The notes beneath the pieces were generated by a model. That model made no database searches. It had not been told where the DNA came from and saw only the letters and a list, made by a program, of their open reading frames with translations. Made by a program: the position numbers and the translations under genes. 64,000 nt of DNA from the NCBI RefSeq assembly GCF_000724625.1, contig NZ_CP007139.1:3596001-3660000 (forward strand). The letters run 5' to 3'. Each line of letters starts with the position of its first letter. The first letter of the stretch is position 1. The stretch is from Fimbriimonas ginsengisoli Gsoil 348. GTDB taxonomy: Bacteria; Armatimonadota; Fimbriimonadia; Fimbriimonadales; Fimbriimonadaceae. Shown piece by piece: positions 36,213 to 45,475 of the stretch.

Positions 36213-36216
36213 GGCA

Positions 36217-37320
36217 TTAGCTCGCGAACGCCTGCTGCGCAAGGGAGACCGCAGAGGGACTCGAATCGAGAAGTTCCCGGTAGACCCCGAGGTAGGAGTC
36301 GGCGAAGGTCGACGGGTCGAAACACAGCCCTCGGCGCCTTGCCGCATCGCCAAGCCGGGCTCTCTGGTCCGGGTTGTCGATAAGCGTTTGGATCGCGAAC
36401 TTCAACGCGGAGGGATCTTCCGGATCGACGAAGAGCGCGCAGTCGGTCCAGTTCTCTCGCAAACTCGGAATGTCGCCTAAGACGAGGGCGCAGCCGGACA
36501 GCGCGGCTTCCAGGATCGAGAGTCCGAACGGCTCATACCGGGCGGGTAGGGCGTAGATGGAGGCTCGCCCCAGCCAGTGGGCGATGTCTCGCGAGGGAAG
36601 TTTGCCAAGTCGCCGAAGCGACGACTCACTTGGGTTGCTATTGCCATCGCCGGCGACGTAGACCGGCCAAGGTAGCTCACCGGCGATCCGGTCGAGCGCT
36701 TGCACGTTTTTCGCTTCGTCCCAAAGCCGGCCGGCAGAGAAGACGAATGGCTCTTTCGAATCGGAGCGGAAGCGGTTGGCGTCGGCGGTGTTTGGAATCG
36801 CGATCGAACGCTTGAACGGGCCATAGAGCCGATTCGCGGTGTTTAGCATCGCACGGGTCGGAGCTACCAGGTACTTGGCAGCTCTCAAACCCTTCGCTAC
36901 CTCTTGGCGGTACCGGTACCAGTTTTCCGGGGCGGACTGCCGCTTCACCGCTTCGAACCAGGAAAGAACGCACGAGTGGAAAACCACGACCGTCGGAGCC
37001 GACCAGCAAAGGGCGGCGTGGCAGAAACCGTTGAGATGGACGACATCGGGTCGAACCGCATCTTCAAGGCTTAGCAGCCATCGACCTGCTTTTCGCACGT
37101 CACTCCACGGATCGGCCATCCACTCGAGCTTGTAATTGCTCTCGTAGAGCGTAAGCCCGCGAATCGCCTCCGCCGACCGTACTTGGTCGCTCGATAGGAG
37201 AGCGCCCATGGTGGCGAGGGAGACTTGAATGCCCCGCTCGGTCAGGCATCGGGCGAGGTCGAGGGAGTAGTTCCACACCCCGCCGACGGTGTCGGCGGTC
37301 ATCAGAATCTTTCGGGTCAT
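36217..37320 (-). CDS. Glycosyltransferase family 4
   Basis: 367 residues. ILMTADTVGGVWNYSLDLARCL is the GT4 glycine-rich N-terminal loop. Donor domain: FVFSAGRLWDEAKNVQALDRI, PVYVAGDG, and ASIYALPARYEPFGLSILEAALSGCALVLGD with the E(x7)E signature. Stop and start overlap by 4 bp with the alcohol dehydrogenase gene upstream. Likely adds the first or a core sugar in this pathway. Confidence 0.88.
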   Translation of the reverse strand: MTRKILMTADTVGGVWNYSLDLARCLTERGIQVSLATMGALLSSDQVRSAEAIRGLTLYESNYKLEWMADPWSDVRKAGRWLLSLEDAVRPDVVHLNGFCHAALCWSAPTVVVFHSCVLSWFEAVKRQSAPENWYRYRQEVAKGLRAAKYLVAPTRAMLNTANRLYGPFKRSIAIPNTADANRFRSDSKEPFVFSAGRLWDEAKNVQALDRIAGELPWPVYVAGDGNSNPSESSLRRLGKLPSRDIAHWLGRASIYALPARYEPFGLSILEAALSGCALVLGDIPSLRENWTDCALFVDPEDPSALKFAIQTLIDNPDQRARLGDAARRRGLCFDPSTFADSYLGVYRELLDSSPSAVSLAQQAFAS

Positions 37321-38327
37321 CGCCGTTCGGGCTCCATAAGAATGAGCGCCTTCTTGAATCCGGCGGGGCGGTCCCGGGTGAGATTCAGAGCTACGTCGAG
37401 CTCATCTAAAGCGAACCGATGCGAGTAAAGGGGCGAAGGGTTTAACCGCCCGGATTCAACGGCATGAATCGCCTCCTCCATGCCGCGGCGGTAAACGGAA
37501 GGCTCCCGTTCGTGTGCGTTGGTGACTTCGAGACCACGCCAGTTCCAGAGTTGCATGTTCACTTGGCGCAGACCGTCTTGGTGGTAGCCGGCGACCACGA
37601 GCCGCCCCATTTCTTTGGTGAGCTCGGCGGCGAGGTCGAGCGGCCATTGCTTGCCGACGGCTTCGATCACGACATCGCACATCTTGCCGCCGGTCAGTTG
37701 ACGGACTTGGTCGATTACTTTCCAGTGGTCGTCCATTCGGACCGTTTCGGCCGCTCCGACCTCGCGGGCGGTTTCCAGCGCTTCATCTTTGCGGGCGATC
37801 GCGATGACCCGGGCTCCCGCTTGGGAGCAAAGGCTGGTGAGGAGGGCGCCGAGGAATCCGATGCCGACGATGGCGACGATGTCGCCGGCCTTGACGTGAG
37901 ACCGGCGAAAGATATTGATCGCGCACCCGAGCGGCTCACCGGGAAAGGGGACTTGATTCAAGGAGGCGGGAATGCGGACGACCGAGTCTCGGTCCGCGAC
38001 GTCGTACTCGGCGTAGGAGTGGGTGGCGAGGAAGGCGACTCGATCGCCGACCTTTAGCTCGCGAACGTCTTCGCCTAGAGCGTCGACCGTTCCCCACCCT
38101 TCGTGCCCCAAGCCGCCGGGGTCCATCGGGTAGGTGAACCATTCCCGGCCTTCCCAAGGAGGGATGTTGGAGGCGCAGACGCCGCAGCCCTCCAGCCGGA
38201 TTCGGACTTCGCCCGGCCCCGGTTGGGGAATAGGTACGTGACGGATCTCGATTTTGCCGGGCTGGGTCACGGTTGCTGCCCGCATCGTGTCTAGGCGACT
38301 TTTCGGAGTTTCCGCGGCCGGCATCAT
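37317..38327 (-). CDS. Zinc-type alcohol dehydrogenase (MDR superfamily)
   Basis: 336 residues from ATG 38327, in ATGA overlap with the epimerase stop; the frame extends to 38387 only as antisense. GroES-like domain with GCGVCASNIPPWEG and GLGHEGWGTV, Rossmann motif IVGIGFLGALLTSLC. The catalytic-zinc pattern C-x-x-C ... GHE is present; the structural-zinc Cys cluster is missing. It would oxidise or reduce a sugar or cyclitol hydroxyl in the operon's product. Exact substrate not readable. Confidence 0.88.
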   Translation of the reverse strand: MMPAAETPKSRLDTMRAATVTQPGKIEIRHVPIPQPGPGEVRIRLEGCGVCASNIPPWEGREWFTYPMDPGGLGHEGWGTVDALGEDVRELKVGDRVAFLATHSYAEYDVADRDSVVRIPASLNQVPFPGEPLGCAINIFRRSHVKAGDIVAIVGIGFLGALLTSLCSQAGARVIAIARKDEALETAREVGAAETVRMDDHWKVIDQVRQLTGGKMCDVVIEAVGKQWPLDLAAELTKEMGRLVVAGYHQDGLRQVNMQLWNWRGLEVTNAHEREPSVYRRGMEEAIHAVESGRLNPSPLYSHRFALDELDVALNLTRDRPAGFKKALILMEPERR

Positions 38328-39391
38328 GAGGCGAACGCCTCCGATTGCTTGGAAATGGCCACCGGCTTTGGCCGGCCACCGAGCCATTGGTAGAGGTTGC
38401 GAACTCCCTCGAGAGCCGAATACACGGGAGTCCAGCCGGTCGCTTCTTGGAATTTAGCGGTGTCCGAAACGTAGTAGCGCTGATCGCCGGGGCGCCAGTC
38501 GCACATCTGCGTCTTCGGTCTCGTGCCGTGCAGCGCCTCGATTAGGTCGAGAAGCTCGATGAGGCTGATGGAGTTTTGAGGGCCGCCGCCCATGTTGAAC
38601 GCCTGACCGGTCAGGCGATCGATATTCCCCATGAGCAGACCGAAAGCTTCCACGAGGTCTTGCACGTAGAGAATGTCTCGAACCTGTTTTCCGTTTCCGT
38701 AGAGGGTGATCGGGCGTCCCTTAAGGGCCTGGAGTAAGAAGTGGGCGACCCAACCTTGGTCTTCGGTCCCACATTGGTGCGGGCCGTAGATGCAGCTCAT
38801 GCGGAAAACGGCGGCCGGGATCCCGTAGGTTCGGGCGTAGTCCAGCACGTATTGGTCGGCGGCCCCCTTGGAGCATCCATAAGGGCTGTGGAAATCCAGC
38901 GGACGGGTCTCCGCGATCCCTCGAAGCTTGGTCAAGGGCGACTCCGGCTCGTACCGGGTCTGCGATTGCACCAGTGGGATGTCCTCCAAGCTGCCATAGA
39001 CCTTGTTGGTGGAGGTGAAGACGAGACTGGGAGGGGTTACCTGCCGTCGCACCTCCTCTAGGAGATTCAACGTTCCTCGGGCATTGCGCTCGAAATCGTC
39101 GATCGGCGACTCCAAGCTTGTGGTGACCGCCACCTGGGCGGCAAAGTGGAACACTTGATCGGCCCTAGGGACGACGGCGTGAAGAGCTTCTTGATCTCGA
39201 ACGTCTCCCCGGTGGAATTCCACACGCTCGCCGTGTTTGTGCTGAAGCCACTCGAGGTTCTTCTCGACTCCGGCCCGGGCGAGGCTGTCGAAAACAATGA
39301 CGCGAATTCCCTGGGACAGGAGCCGATCCGCGAGGTTCGTTCCGATGAAACCGGCGCCGCCCACGATCAGCGTCGCTTTTCTGCTTTTCAT
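38324..39391 (-). CDS. NAD-dependent epimerase, RfbE/CDP-paratose 2-epimerase-like
   Basis: An extended SDR of 355 residues. NAD motif GGAGFIGTNL; FTSTNKVYGSLED; catalytic SPYGCSKGAADQY (YxxxK); and SCIYGPHQCGTEDQGWVAHF, a segment characteristic of the tyvelose/CDP-paratose 2-epimerase group. It should interconvert an NDP-sugar at C2 or C4. Coupled by ATGA overlaps to the second epimerase upstream and the dehydrogenase downstream. Confidence 0.88.
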   Translation of the reverse strand: MKSRKATLIVGGAGFIGTNLADRLLSQGIRVIVFDSLARAGVEKNLEWLQHKHGERVEFHRGDVRDQEALHAVVPRADQVFHFAAQVAVTTSLESPIDDFERNARGTLNLLEEVRRQVTPPSLVFTSTNKVYGSLEDIPLVQSQTRYEPESPLTKLRGIAETRPLDFHSPYGCSKGAADQYVLDYARTYGIPAAVFRMSCIYGPHQCGTEDQGWVAHFLLQALKGRPITLYGNGKQVRDILYVQDLVEAFGLLMGNIDRLTGQAFNMGGGPQNSISLIELLDLIEALHGTRPKTQMCDWRPGDQRYYVSDTAKFQEATGWTPVYSALEGVRNLYQWLGGRPKPVAISKQSEAFAS

Positions 39392-40506
39392 ATGGTCAAC
39401 CCCCGAGAGGCGAGCTGCTGGCGCATTTCATCGACCTTGTCGATGGCGGTTTGCTCCTGCAGCCATTCGGCGAGCTCAGCGAGTCCGTCGTCCAACAGAA
39501 TTTGGGGCTCGTATCCAAGCAGCTCGCGGGCCAGCGTGATATCGGGGAAGCAGTGGCGGACGTCGCCGACCCGGTATTGGCCGCAAATCTCCGGTTCGAT
39601 ATGCTCCTTCCCCATCGCCTTGGCGACCTTGCGGGCGGTTTCTTCGATGGTGTAGCTCATGCCGCTGCCGACGTTGATCGCCCGGCCGGTCGCCTCCTCG
39701 CGCTCGATCGCGAGCCGGCAGGATCGGGCGACGTCTTTTACGCTGACGAAGTCGCGAAGCTGCTGGCCGTCTTCGAAGATCAGGGGCGGCTTGTCGTTGA
39801 GGAGCCGCGATCCGAAGATCGCGAGAACGCCGGTGTACGGATTGGAAAGCGCTTGTCGAGTGCCGAAGGCGTTGAAGAAGCGGAGGGCGACGGTCGGGAT
39901 GTTGTAGGCCTTGCCGATCATCAGGCACATCCGCTCTTGGTCGTACTTCGAAAGCGCGTAGATCGATGGAAGCGTGGGACGTTTCCATTCCGGGGTGGCG
40001 ACCGGGGTTAGCGCATTTCCTTCCACATCGCGGACCTGCCAGTCTTGGGCTCGCAATTGGTCGATCGACCTTTCGCTCGCTTCGGCGATCTGGCCATCGG
40101 GGCGTTTGTACAACCCCTCGCCGTACAGGCTCATGCTAGAGGCGATGACGAGGTGCTCTACCGGCTGAGCGACCAATGCTTCGAGCACCACGGCGGTTCC
40201 AAGGTTGTTCACCTCGGTGTAGCGCGCGATGTCGTACATGCTCTGGCCCACGCCGACGATCGCGGCGAAGTGGTAAACGTGGTCGATTCCAATGAGCGCG
40301 CGTTTGACGGCTTCCGGGTTGCGCACGTCGCCAACCATAAGCTCGACGTCCGGCGACAGGTAGTCCGGGCGCTTGCCATCCGAGCCATGAACCTGAGGGG
40401 AAAGGCTGTCCAGGATTCGTACCCGGTAGCCGTTTGCGAGCAATTCATCTGCAAGATGAGAGCCGATAAACCCGGCGCCTCCCGTGATCAATACCGATTT
40501 GTTCAT
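39388..40506 (-). CDS. NAD-dependent epimerase/dehydratase (GalE-like SDR)
   Basis: 372 residues from ATG 40506, first gene of an eleven-gene operon. NAD motif GGAGFIGSHLADELL, HFAAIVGVGQS, catalytic SIYALSKYDQER and RFFNAFGTRQ. It belongs to the NDP-sugar epimerase/dehydratase SDR group; the exact sugar is not readable. The leader just upstream carries a (GAAGA)6 tract that also provides purine-rich Shine-Dalgarno-like sequence. The frame is open through that tract to 40620, so a longer product is possible. Confidence 0.87.
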   Translation of the reverse strand: MNKSVLITGGAGFIGSHLADELLANGYRVRILDSLSPQVHGSDGKRPDYLSPDVELMVGDVRNPEAVKRALIGIDHVYHFAAIVGVGQSMYDIARYTEVNNLGTAVVLEALVAQPVEHLVIASSMSLYGEGLYKRPDGQIAEASERSIDQLRAQDWQVRDVEGNALTPVATPEWKRPTLPSIYALSKYDQERMCLMIGKAYNIPTVALRFFNAFGTRQALSNPYTGVLAIFGSRLLNDKPPLIFEDGQQLRDFVSVKDVARSCRLAIEREEATGRAINVGSGMSYTIEETARKVAKAMGKEHIEPEICGQYRVGDVRHCFPDITLARELLGYEPQILLDDGLAELAEWLQEQTAIDKVDEMRQQLASRGLTI

Positions 40507-40515
40507 CTTCTTCTC

Positions 40516-40545
40516 TCTTCTCTTCTCTTCTCTTCTCTTCTCTTC
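40516..40545. repeat. (TCTTC)6 microsatellite in the operon leader
   Basis: Six perfect 5-bp units TCTTC at 40516-40545, flanked by partial units; read on the minus strand it is GAAGA six times, ending 9 bases before the ATG at 40506. The unit length is not a multiple of three, so slippage would change spacing and, for any extended start, the frame. The rest of 40551-40769 is the divergent leader with ugd; I see no clear promoter pair. Confidence 0.85.
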
Positions 40546-40769
40546 TCTCTCGCGGTCATCCAAGTCCTTCGCGGCGAACCGACAAGCCGGCCTCCCCGGG
40601 GGAGCGCCACCGCCGAGCATCTACAAAGGTTTCGATCTGACTGCGGTTTTTCGAAATCGGTTCGAGATGAAGATGAAGAAGATTTTTGGGAACCGAAAAT
40701 TCCTTTCCCCTCTCTGATGTGCGGGCAGATGAGAGCTGCCGCGAAGAGCCGTTCGGGGGTTTGAAGCTT

Positions 40770-42134
40770 TTGAAGATCGTTATTTATGGAACCGGATACG
40801 TGGGTTTGACGACGGGAGCCGCGATGGCCTTTCTAGGTCATGAAGTGACCTGCGTGGATATCGACGAAGCGAAGATTGCCTCCCTTCGGGGTGGAAAGTC
40901 GCCGATTTACGAGCCCAGGCTCGACGAGCTGATGGAGCTGGCGGGGGGCAACCTTCGGTTTTCTGTCGATCCGGCTCCCGCTTTATCGGAGGCGGAAGTG
41001 GTGTTTGTCGCAGTTGGAACCCCACCGATGGCGGACGGTAACCCGGACTTGACCGCCGTCCAGAGTGCGGCCTCCTCGATAGGTCGTCACCTCGGGCTTG
41101 GATTTACCGTCGTGGTCAACAAGTCGACGGTGCCGATCGGGTCGGGACATTGGGTTGAATCGCTCATTGCGGAGGCGAGCGGGGAAGGGGATATCAGGAA
41201 TCTCCGCAATCGATGTTGCGTGGCATCCAATCCGGAGTTTTTGCGGGAAGGGTCCGCGCTGTGCGACATTTTGTATCCCGACCGGGTCGTGGTCGGCTCG
41301 GAAAATCCGACCGCGAACGAGGTGCTGGCGAGGCTCTACGAGCCGATTCTCCAACAATCGTTTACCGCTCCCTGGTTCTTGCCAAGGCCGGAGGGAATGG
41401 GGGCGGTGCCGCTGGTCGCCACCGACCTCGCGTCGGCGGAGCTCATCAAGTACGCGTCGAACGCGTTCTTGTGCACGAAGATCTCGCTGATCAACGAAAT
41501 TGGAAACCTGGCGGAGAAGGTCGGGGCCGACATCACCCATATCGCTCGCGGCATGGGGCTCGATGCAAGAATCGGAGGGCGATTCCTGCAGGCCGGTTTG
41601 GGATGGGGAGGCTCCTGTTTTGGCAAGGACAGCGCGGCGCTCATCGCGACGGCCAAGGAGTACGACATCCGAATGCCGATCGTGGAAGCGGCCCGTGAGG
41701 TGAACTATGCCCAGCGCGACCTCGTGGTTACCAAGCTCCTGAACGAGCTGAAGATCCTCAAGGGGCGAACAGTGGGAATTCTCGGGCTCGCCTTTAAGCC
41801 GAACACGGACGACATTCGCGACGCTCCCGCGCTCGATATAGCTCAGAGGCTGATCGACAGGGGGGCTAGGATTCAAGCGCACGACCCGATCGCCTTGGAT
41901 CGCGCTTCTTGCCAGCTTAACCATTCGGGCATCCGCTTTGGGCCGACGGCGGAGGCGGTGGCGGCCGGCGCCGACGCGTTGGTGCTTACCACAGACTGGG
42001 CGATGTATCGCGATTTACCGTGGAAGCGTATGGCGAAGACAATGGCGAATCCGCTTATCTTGGACGGGCGAAATTTTCTGGATCAGGCTCAACTCGTGAA
42101 TGCCGGCTTCCGCTTCCTCTCGATTGGACGTTAA
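40770..42134 (+). CDS. ugd: UDP-glucose/GDP-mannose 6-dehydrogenase
   Basis: Oxidises a nucleotide sugar to its uronic acid with NAD. 454 residues if read from TTG 40770 (GGGGG about 10 bases upstream), which begins exactly at the family start KIVIYGTGYVGLTTG. The frame opens at TTG 40686 but that extension is unlikely. NAD motif GTGYVG, the GWGGSCFGKD catalytic-Cys segment (GGSCF), and FKPNTDDIRDAPAL are all present, so it should be active. It is divergent from the epimerase operon and likely feeds it with UDP-glucuronate or a similar donor. Confidence 0.92.
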   Translation: MKIVIYGTGYVGLTTGAAMAFLGHEVTCVDIDEAKIASLRGGKSPIYEPRLDELMELAGGNLRFSVDPAPALSEAEVVFVAVGTPPMADGNPDLTAVQSAASSIGRHLGLGFTVVVNKSTVPIGSGHWVESLIAEASGEGDIRNLRNRCCVASNPEFLREGSALCDILYPDRVVVGSENPTANEVLARLYEPILQQSFTAPWFLPRPEGMGAVPLVATDLASAELIKYASNAFLCTKISLINEIGNLAEKVGADITHIARGMGLDARIGGRFLQAGLGWGGSCFGKDSAALIATAKEYDIRMPIVEAAREVNYAQRDLVVTKLLNELKILKGRTVGILGLAFKPNTDDIRDAPALDIAQRLIDRGARIQAHDPIALDRASCQLNHSGIRFGPTAEAVAAGADALVLTTDWAMYRDLPWKRMAKTMANPLILDGRNFLDQAQLVNAGFRFLSIGR

Positions 42135-42151
42135 GGCCAGGGTAGGTCGCT

Positions 42152-44037
42152 ATGCGGTTACTCGATAGGATTCTGGGGCCTCGCCTGGCCACATCCGAGG
42201 AAGCTTCTCACCGGGTCGGAGTGTGGGAGGGTATTCCGATGCTCGGTCTCGATGCCCTTGGATCTTCCGCGTATGGACCGGAAGCCGCGCTAGCGGTACT
42301 TATCCCGTTAGGGGCGGCAGCATCGCGATATGAGCCGGGGATCGTTTTGCTGATTACGGCGCTGCTGTTTATCGTCTATCTCTCGTATCGCCAAACGATC
42401 GCCGCCTATCCTTCCGGGGGAGGTCTTACACCGTCGCCAGCGAAAATATCGGACCGAGGGCGGGGGTGGTTGCGGCGGCGGCGCTGATGCTTGACTACAT
42501 TCTCAATGTCGCGGTCGGCATCTCCGCGGGGGTGGGGGCGCTCGTTTCGGCGGTCCCGTCGCTTCATCCGCACATCCTCGCCCTTTGCCTCTCGATCTTG
42601 GGTCTGATCACGGTCGTTAATCTGCGAGGCGTGCGCGAGTCGGGGGTGGTGCTTGCTTTTCCCACCTATATTTTTCTCGCCTGCATGGGTTCGGTCTTGG
42701 TCCTCGGTTTGCTGCGGGTGGCTACATCGGGGGGAAGTCCGATTCCTCGGGCGCCGTTACCAAGTCCGTCGGCGACGCTTGTACCGGCCAGCGCTTGGCT
42801 CTTGGTGCGGGCATTTGCCAGCGGCTGCACGGCGATGACGGGGGTGGAGGCGGTGAGCAACGCCGTCCAGGCGTTCCGCAAGCCGACCGTGAAGAACGCA
42901 CGGCTTACTCTTGGGGCGCTCGTTCTGCTGCTCTCGCTGCTGCTGATTGGGATTGCGACGCTGACGCGCGCGTATGGGATCGTCGCCACGAGTCCGGATT
43001 CACCGAGTTACCAGAGCGTGCTCTCGCAATTGGCGGCGGCGGTGGTCGGGCGCGGGTGGCTCTATTACGTAACGATTGGAAGCACCTTGGCAATCCTCGC
43101 CCTCTCCGCCAACACTAGTTTCGCCGGCTTTCCTCGGCTCTGCAGGTTGCTTGCGCAGGACGACTATCTGCCGCACGCCTTTGCGACGGTCGGCCGCCGG
43201 CTGGTGTACTCCATCGGCATCGTTTTTCTGGCGGTGGTGGCGGGCGCCCTACTTATCGTCTTCGGGGGGATTACCGATCGACTGATTCCCCTATTTGCGG
43301 TGGGCGCGCTGCTCGCGTTCACGATGTCGCAGTGGGGGATGGTTAAGCATTACGGTTTGATGACGGACCGGCGAGGCAAGGGGAAAAGGAGCGTGAATCT
43401 GGTCGGGGCGGTGACGACGGGAGCCGCGCTGGCGGTGGTTCTCGCGGCCAAGTTCACCGACGGAGCTTGGATAACCCTCGTCCTCATCGGGGGAATGATT
43501 TGGCTTTTTCTGCGAGTGAAGCGCCACTACCGGTTTATCGAACGGCTTACTCACGCCGGGGAGCCGCTCGACGTCGAGAACCTACATGCGCCGGTGGCGA
43601 TCGTTCCCTTGACCGCATGGAGCAAGGTGACGGCCAAGGCGTTGCGGTTTGCGTTGACGATGTCGGACGACGTGAGGGCCCTTCACATCAGCATCGACGA
43701 GGAAGAGGAACGGAAGGTATGCGCCGAGTGGCGCCGGCACGTCGAGCTTCCGCTCGCGGGAACGGACCGTGCCGTCCCGCGGCTCGACACGATCCGGTCG
43801 CCTTACCGACGCCTCTCGGGGCCGCTTCTTACCTTCTTGTTACGGACTCAACACGACCACCCGGAGCAGACTGTGGCGGTGATCATCCCCGAGCTGGTCG
43901 AGGCCAAGTGGTATCAGTTCTTCCTCCACAACCAAAAGGCGGCGGCACTGAAGATGGCGTTGCTCCTACGCGGGGGGAGCCGCGTGGTGGTGGTGAGCGT
44001 GCCGTGGTACACGGACGAACCGGAAGAGCCACGTTAA
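42152..44037 (+). pseudogene. APC-family permease, frameshifted
   Basis: Two consecutive frames make one transporter. 42152 to about 42424 gives the N-terminus (GIPMLGLDALGSSAYGPEAALAVLIPLG, then AAYPSGGG). From about 42424 the reading continues in the next frame as SYTVASENIGPRAGVVAAAALMLDY and then about eleven membrane segments and a hydrophilic C-terminal domain, ending at 44037. The join at GGGGGAGGTCTTAC lacks one base. Either a real inactivating deletion or a sequencing error. Intact length would be about 628 residues, matching amino-acid permeases of the APC superfamily with a cytosolic tail. No downstream second frameshift is visible. Confidence 0.8.
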
Positions 44038-44146
44038 CGGGAAAGTAGCGGTGGCTATGCTTATGCCGCTGCCTTGATTGAGCAATAAGAACATGAGAAC
44101 TTCGGCGCCGAATGTTAAGGGGTAGCCGGTTCGAATATTTGGGTGC

Positions 44147-44171
44147 TCTCTACATCTTTGGCGTGTAGAGA
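44147..44171. promoter_or_regulatory. Inverted repeat upstream of the ECF sigma gene
   Basis: TCTCTACA, 9-base spacer, TGTAGAGA: a perfect 8-bp inverted repeat, 85 bp before ATG 44256. It could be an operator or the terminator of the permease gene; no T-run follows. The rest of 44038-44255 is AT-richer and may hold the sigma gene's promoter. Confidence 0.45.
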
Positions 44172-44255
44172 ATCTCATGTACAAATAATTCTTGTCACCC
44201 TCGCCAGCTTCTTTGTAGGTCAGTAGTTTTGGCCGCTAGGAGCGGCGGGGGACAA

Positions 44256-44843
44256 ATGGAAGAAAAGAGGGAGATGCTCGATCTGTTTGTTCGGCGAGCG
44301 CAAAATGGAGACCGGAGCGCCGTCGATGTACTTATCCGCCAGCATCGGGAGCGGCTATTCCGCTTTGCAATCGGCCTCTGCCGCGATTCGGATGAGGCAG
44401 CGGACGTGGTCGCGGAGACGTTCCTCCGCGTGTATCGATCGCTTCACACTTTCAAGGGGGACTCGGAGTGGTCGACATGGCTGTTTCGCATCGCTGCCAA
44501 CGCGTTCTTCGATTACCGCAAGCGGAACTCTCGGCGGGAAAGGTTTTCGTTGTCGGAAAGGGAATTTTTAGCGGAGTCCGATTCGGCGGTCGCGCATGTC
44601 AGCTTGAGCCCCCACGAGGTCGCCGTGAGACGGGACGAAGAAGCGAGAATTGGCCGGGCGGTGAGCCAACTCCCCAGCCCCCACCGGGAGATGGTGCAGA
44701 TGTACTACTTCGAGGAGTCGTCGTATGACGAGATGGCGGAGCGGCTGGAAATCCCGATCGGGACGGTTAAGAGCCGAATGAATCGTGCCCGTCGACACCT
44801 CGCCCCGCTGCTCCTCAGCGAGCCCACGTTCAGCCTCGGGTGA
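44256..44843 (+). CDS. ECF-type RNA polymerase sigma factor
   Basis: 195 residues from ATG 44256 (GGGGG 5 bases upstream; the TTG at 44229 is less likely). Region 2 shows DEAADVVAETFLRVYRSLHTFKGDSEWSTWLFRIAANAFFDYRKR, region 4 LPSPHREMVQMYYFEESSYDEMAERLEIPIGTVKSRMNRARRHL. No anti-sigma factor is adjacent; the next gene is a small membrane protein with its own promoter. The regulon cannot be read. Confidence 0.92.
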   Translation: MEEKREMLDLFVRRAQNGDRSAVDVLIRQHRERLFRFAIGLCRDSDEAADVVAETFLRVYRSLHTFKGDSEWSTWLFRIAANAFFDYRKRNSRRERFSLSEREFLAESDSAVAHVSLSPHEVAVRRDEEARIGRAVSQLPSPHREMVQMYYFEESSYDEMAERLEIPIGTVKSRMNRARRHLAPLLLSEPTFSLG

Positions 44844-44844
44844 G

Positions 44845-44873
44845 TTGCGGCTCCGCACTATTGCGTTTATACT
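44845..44873 (+). promoter_or_regulatory. Promoter giving a leaderless mRNA
   Basis: TTGCGG (44845-44850), 17-bp spacer, TATACT (44868-44873), then 7 bases and ATG 44881. Transcription should start at or next to the start codon. Same hexamers as at 20556-20583. Confidence 0.6.
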
Positions 44874-44880
44874 GCGCCCC

Positions 44881-45303
44881 ATGGCAAACGAGCCGATGAC
44901 GTGGGATTCCTCTGGAAAGCTTGTGCCATTGACGGCGGATGAGATCCAGCGACAGCAGGCCGATGCCCATGAGCTATGGGTAGAGAGCGGGAACGCCAAC
45001 GCCAAGATGACTGAGGTGATCCCTATCTCCTGGGACACCGGCGCTTGGATGATCCTCAAAGACCTGGGTGAGCTAGGAATGGAGGCGGTCACGAGCGTGT
45101 GGTCGGATACGAAGCCTCGAGTGTACGTACCCTCCGTCGGAATGACCGGATTGTCATTCCTCATCCTGGCATTGGGCTTCCTGCTGGGTTTGATTTTCTT
45201 CCCATTGTCTTTCTTGGCCCTCAATATCGGCCGCCGTGGCTATGATTGGTCCCTGCGACGAGCGGTACGGCGAGAAGAGGCGAAGAAGATATTTCTTGGC
45301 TAG
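44881..45303 (+). CDS. Small membrane protein, 140 residues, function unknown
   Basis: Soluble N-terminal part (about 1-80) with TWDSSGKLVPLTADEIQRQQAD and a hydrophobic hairpin at about 88-115 (GMTGLSFLILALGFLLGLIFF) followed by a basic tail (RRGYDWSLRRAVRREEAKK). No known family. ATG 44881 is chosen because the TATACT box is only 7 bases upstream, so translation is probably leaderless; the open frame extends upstream to 44785 within the sigma gene. It may be the product whose synthesis follows the nearby ECF sigma factor. Confidence 0.6.
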   Translation: MANEPMTWDSSGKLVPLTADEIQRQQADAHELWVESGNANAKMTEVIPISWDTGAWMILKDLGELGMEAVTSVWSDTKPRVYVPSVGMTGLSFLILALGFLLGLIFFPLSFLALNIGRRGYDWSLRRAVRREEAKKIFLG

Positions 45304-45397
45304 GTGAATCCCGGGCGCTGCCTCGGCTTACTCACTACGGTGGTCGCTACAACATTCATGGAACTGGCACCTTCGATCTGAGGTCATACCCGCACAC

Positions 45398-45475
45398 ATG
45401 ACTACTATTCTGTTAATCGTAATTGTCGTTCTTCTGCTCGGCGGTGGTGGCTTCTACTACCGTGGGCGTCGCTAG
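45398..45475 (+). CDS. 25-residue DUF3309-like membrane peptide
   Basis: Begins MTTILLIVIVVLLLGGGG and ends FYYRGRR: one membrane helix, a glycine run and a basic tail, the pattern of the very short DUF3309-type proteins common in soil bacteria. TGAGGT at 45379-45384 is a slightly distant ribosome-binding site. Too short for standard ORF calling. Confidence 0.55.
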   Translation: MTTILLIVIVVLLLGGGGFYYRGRR

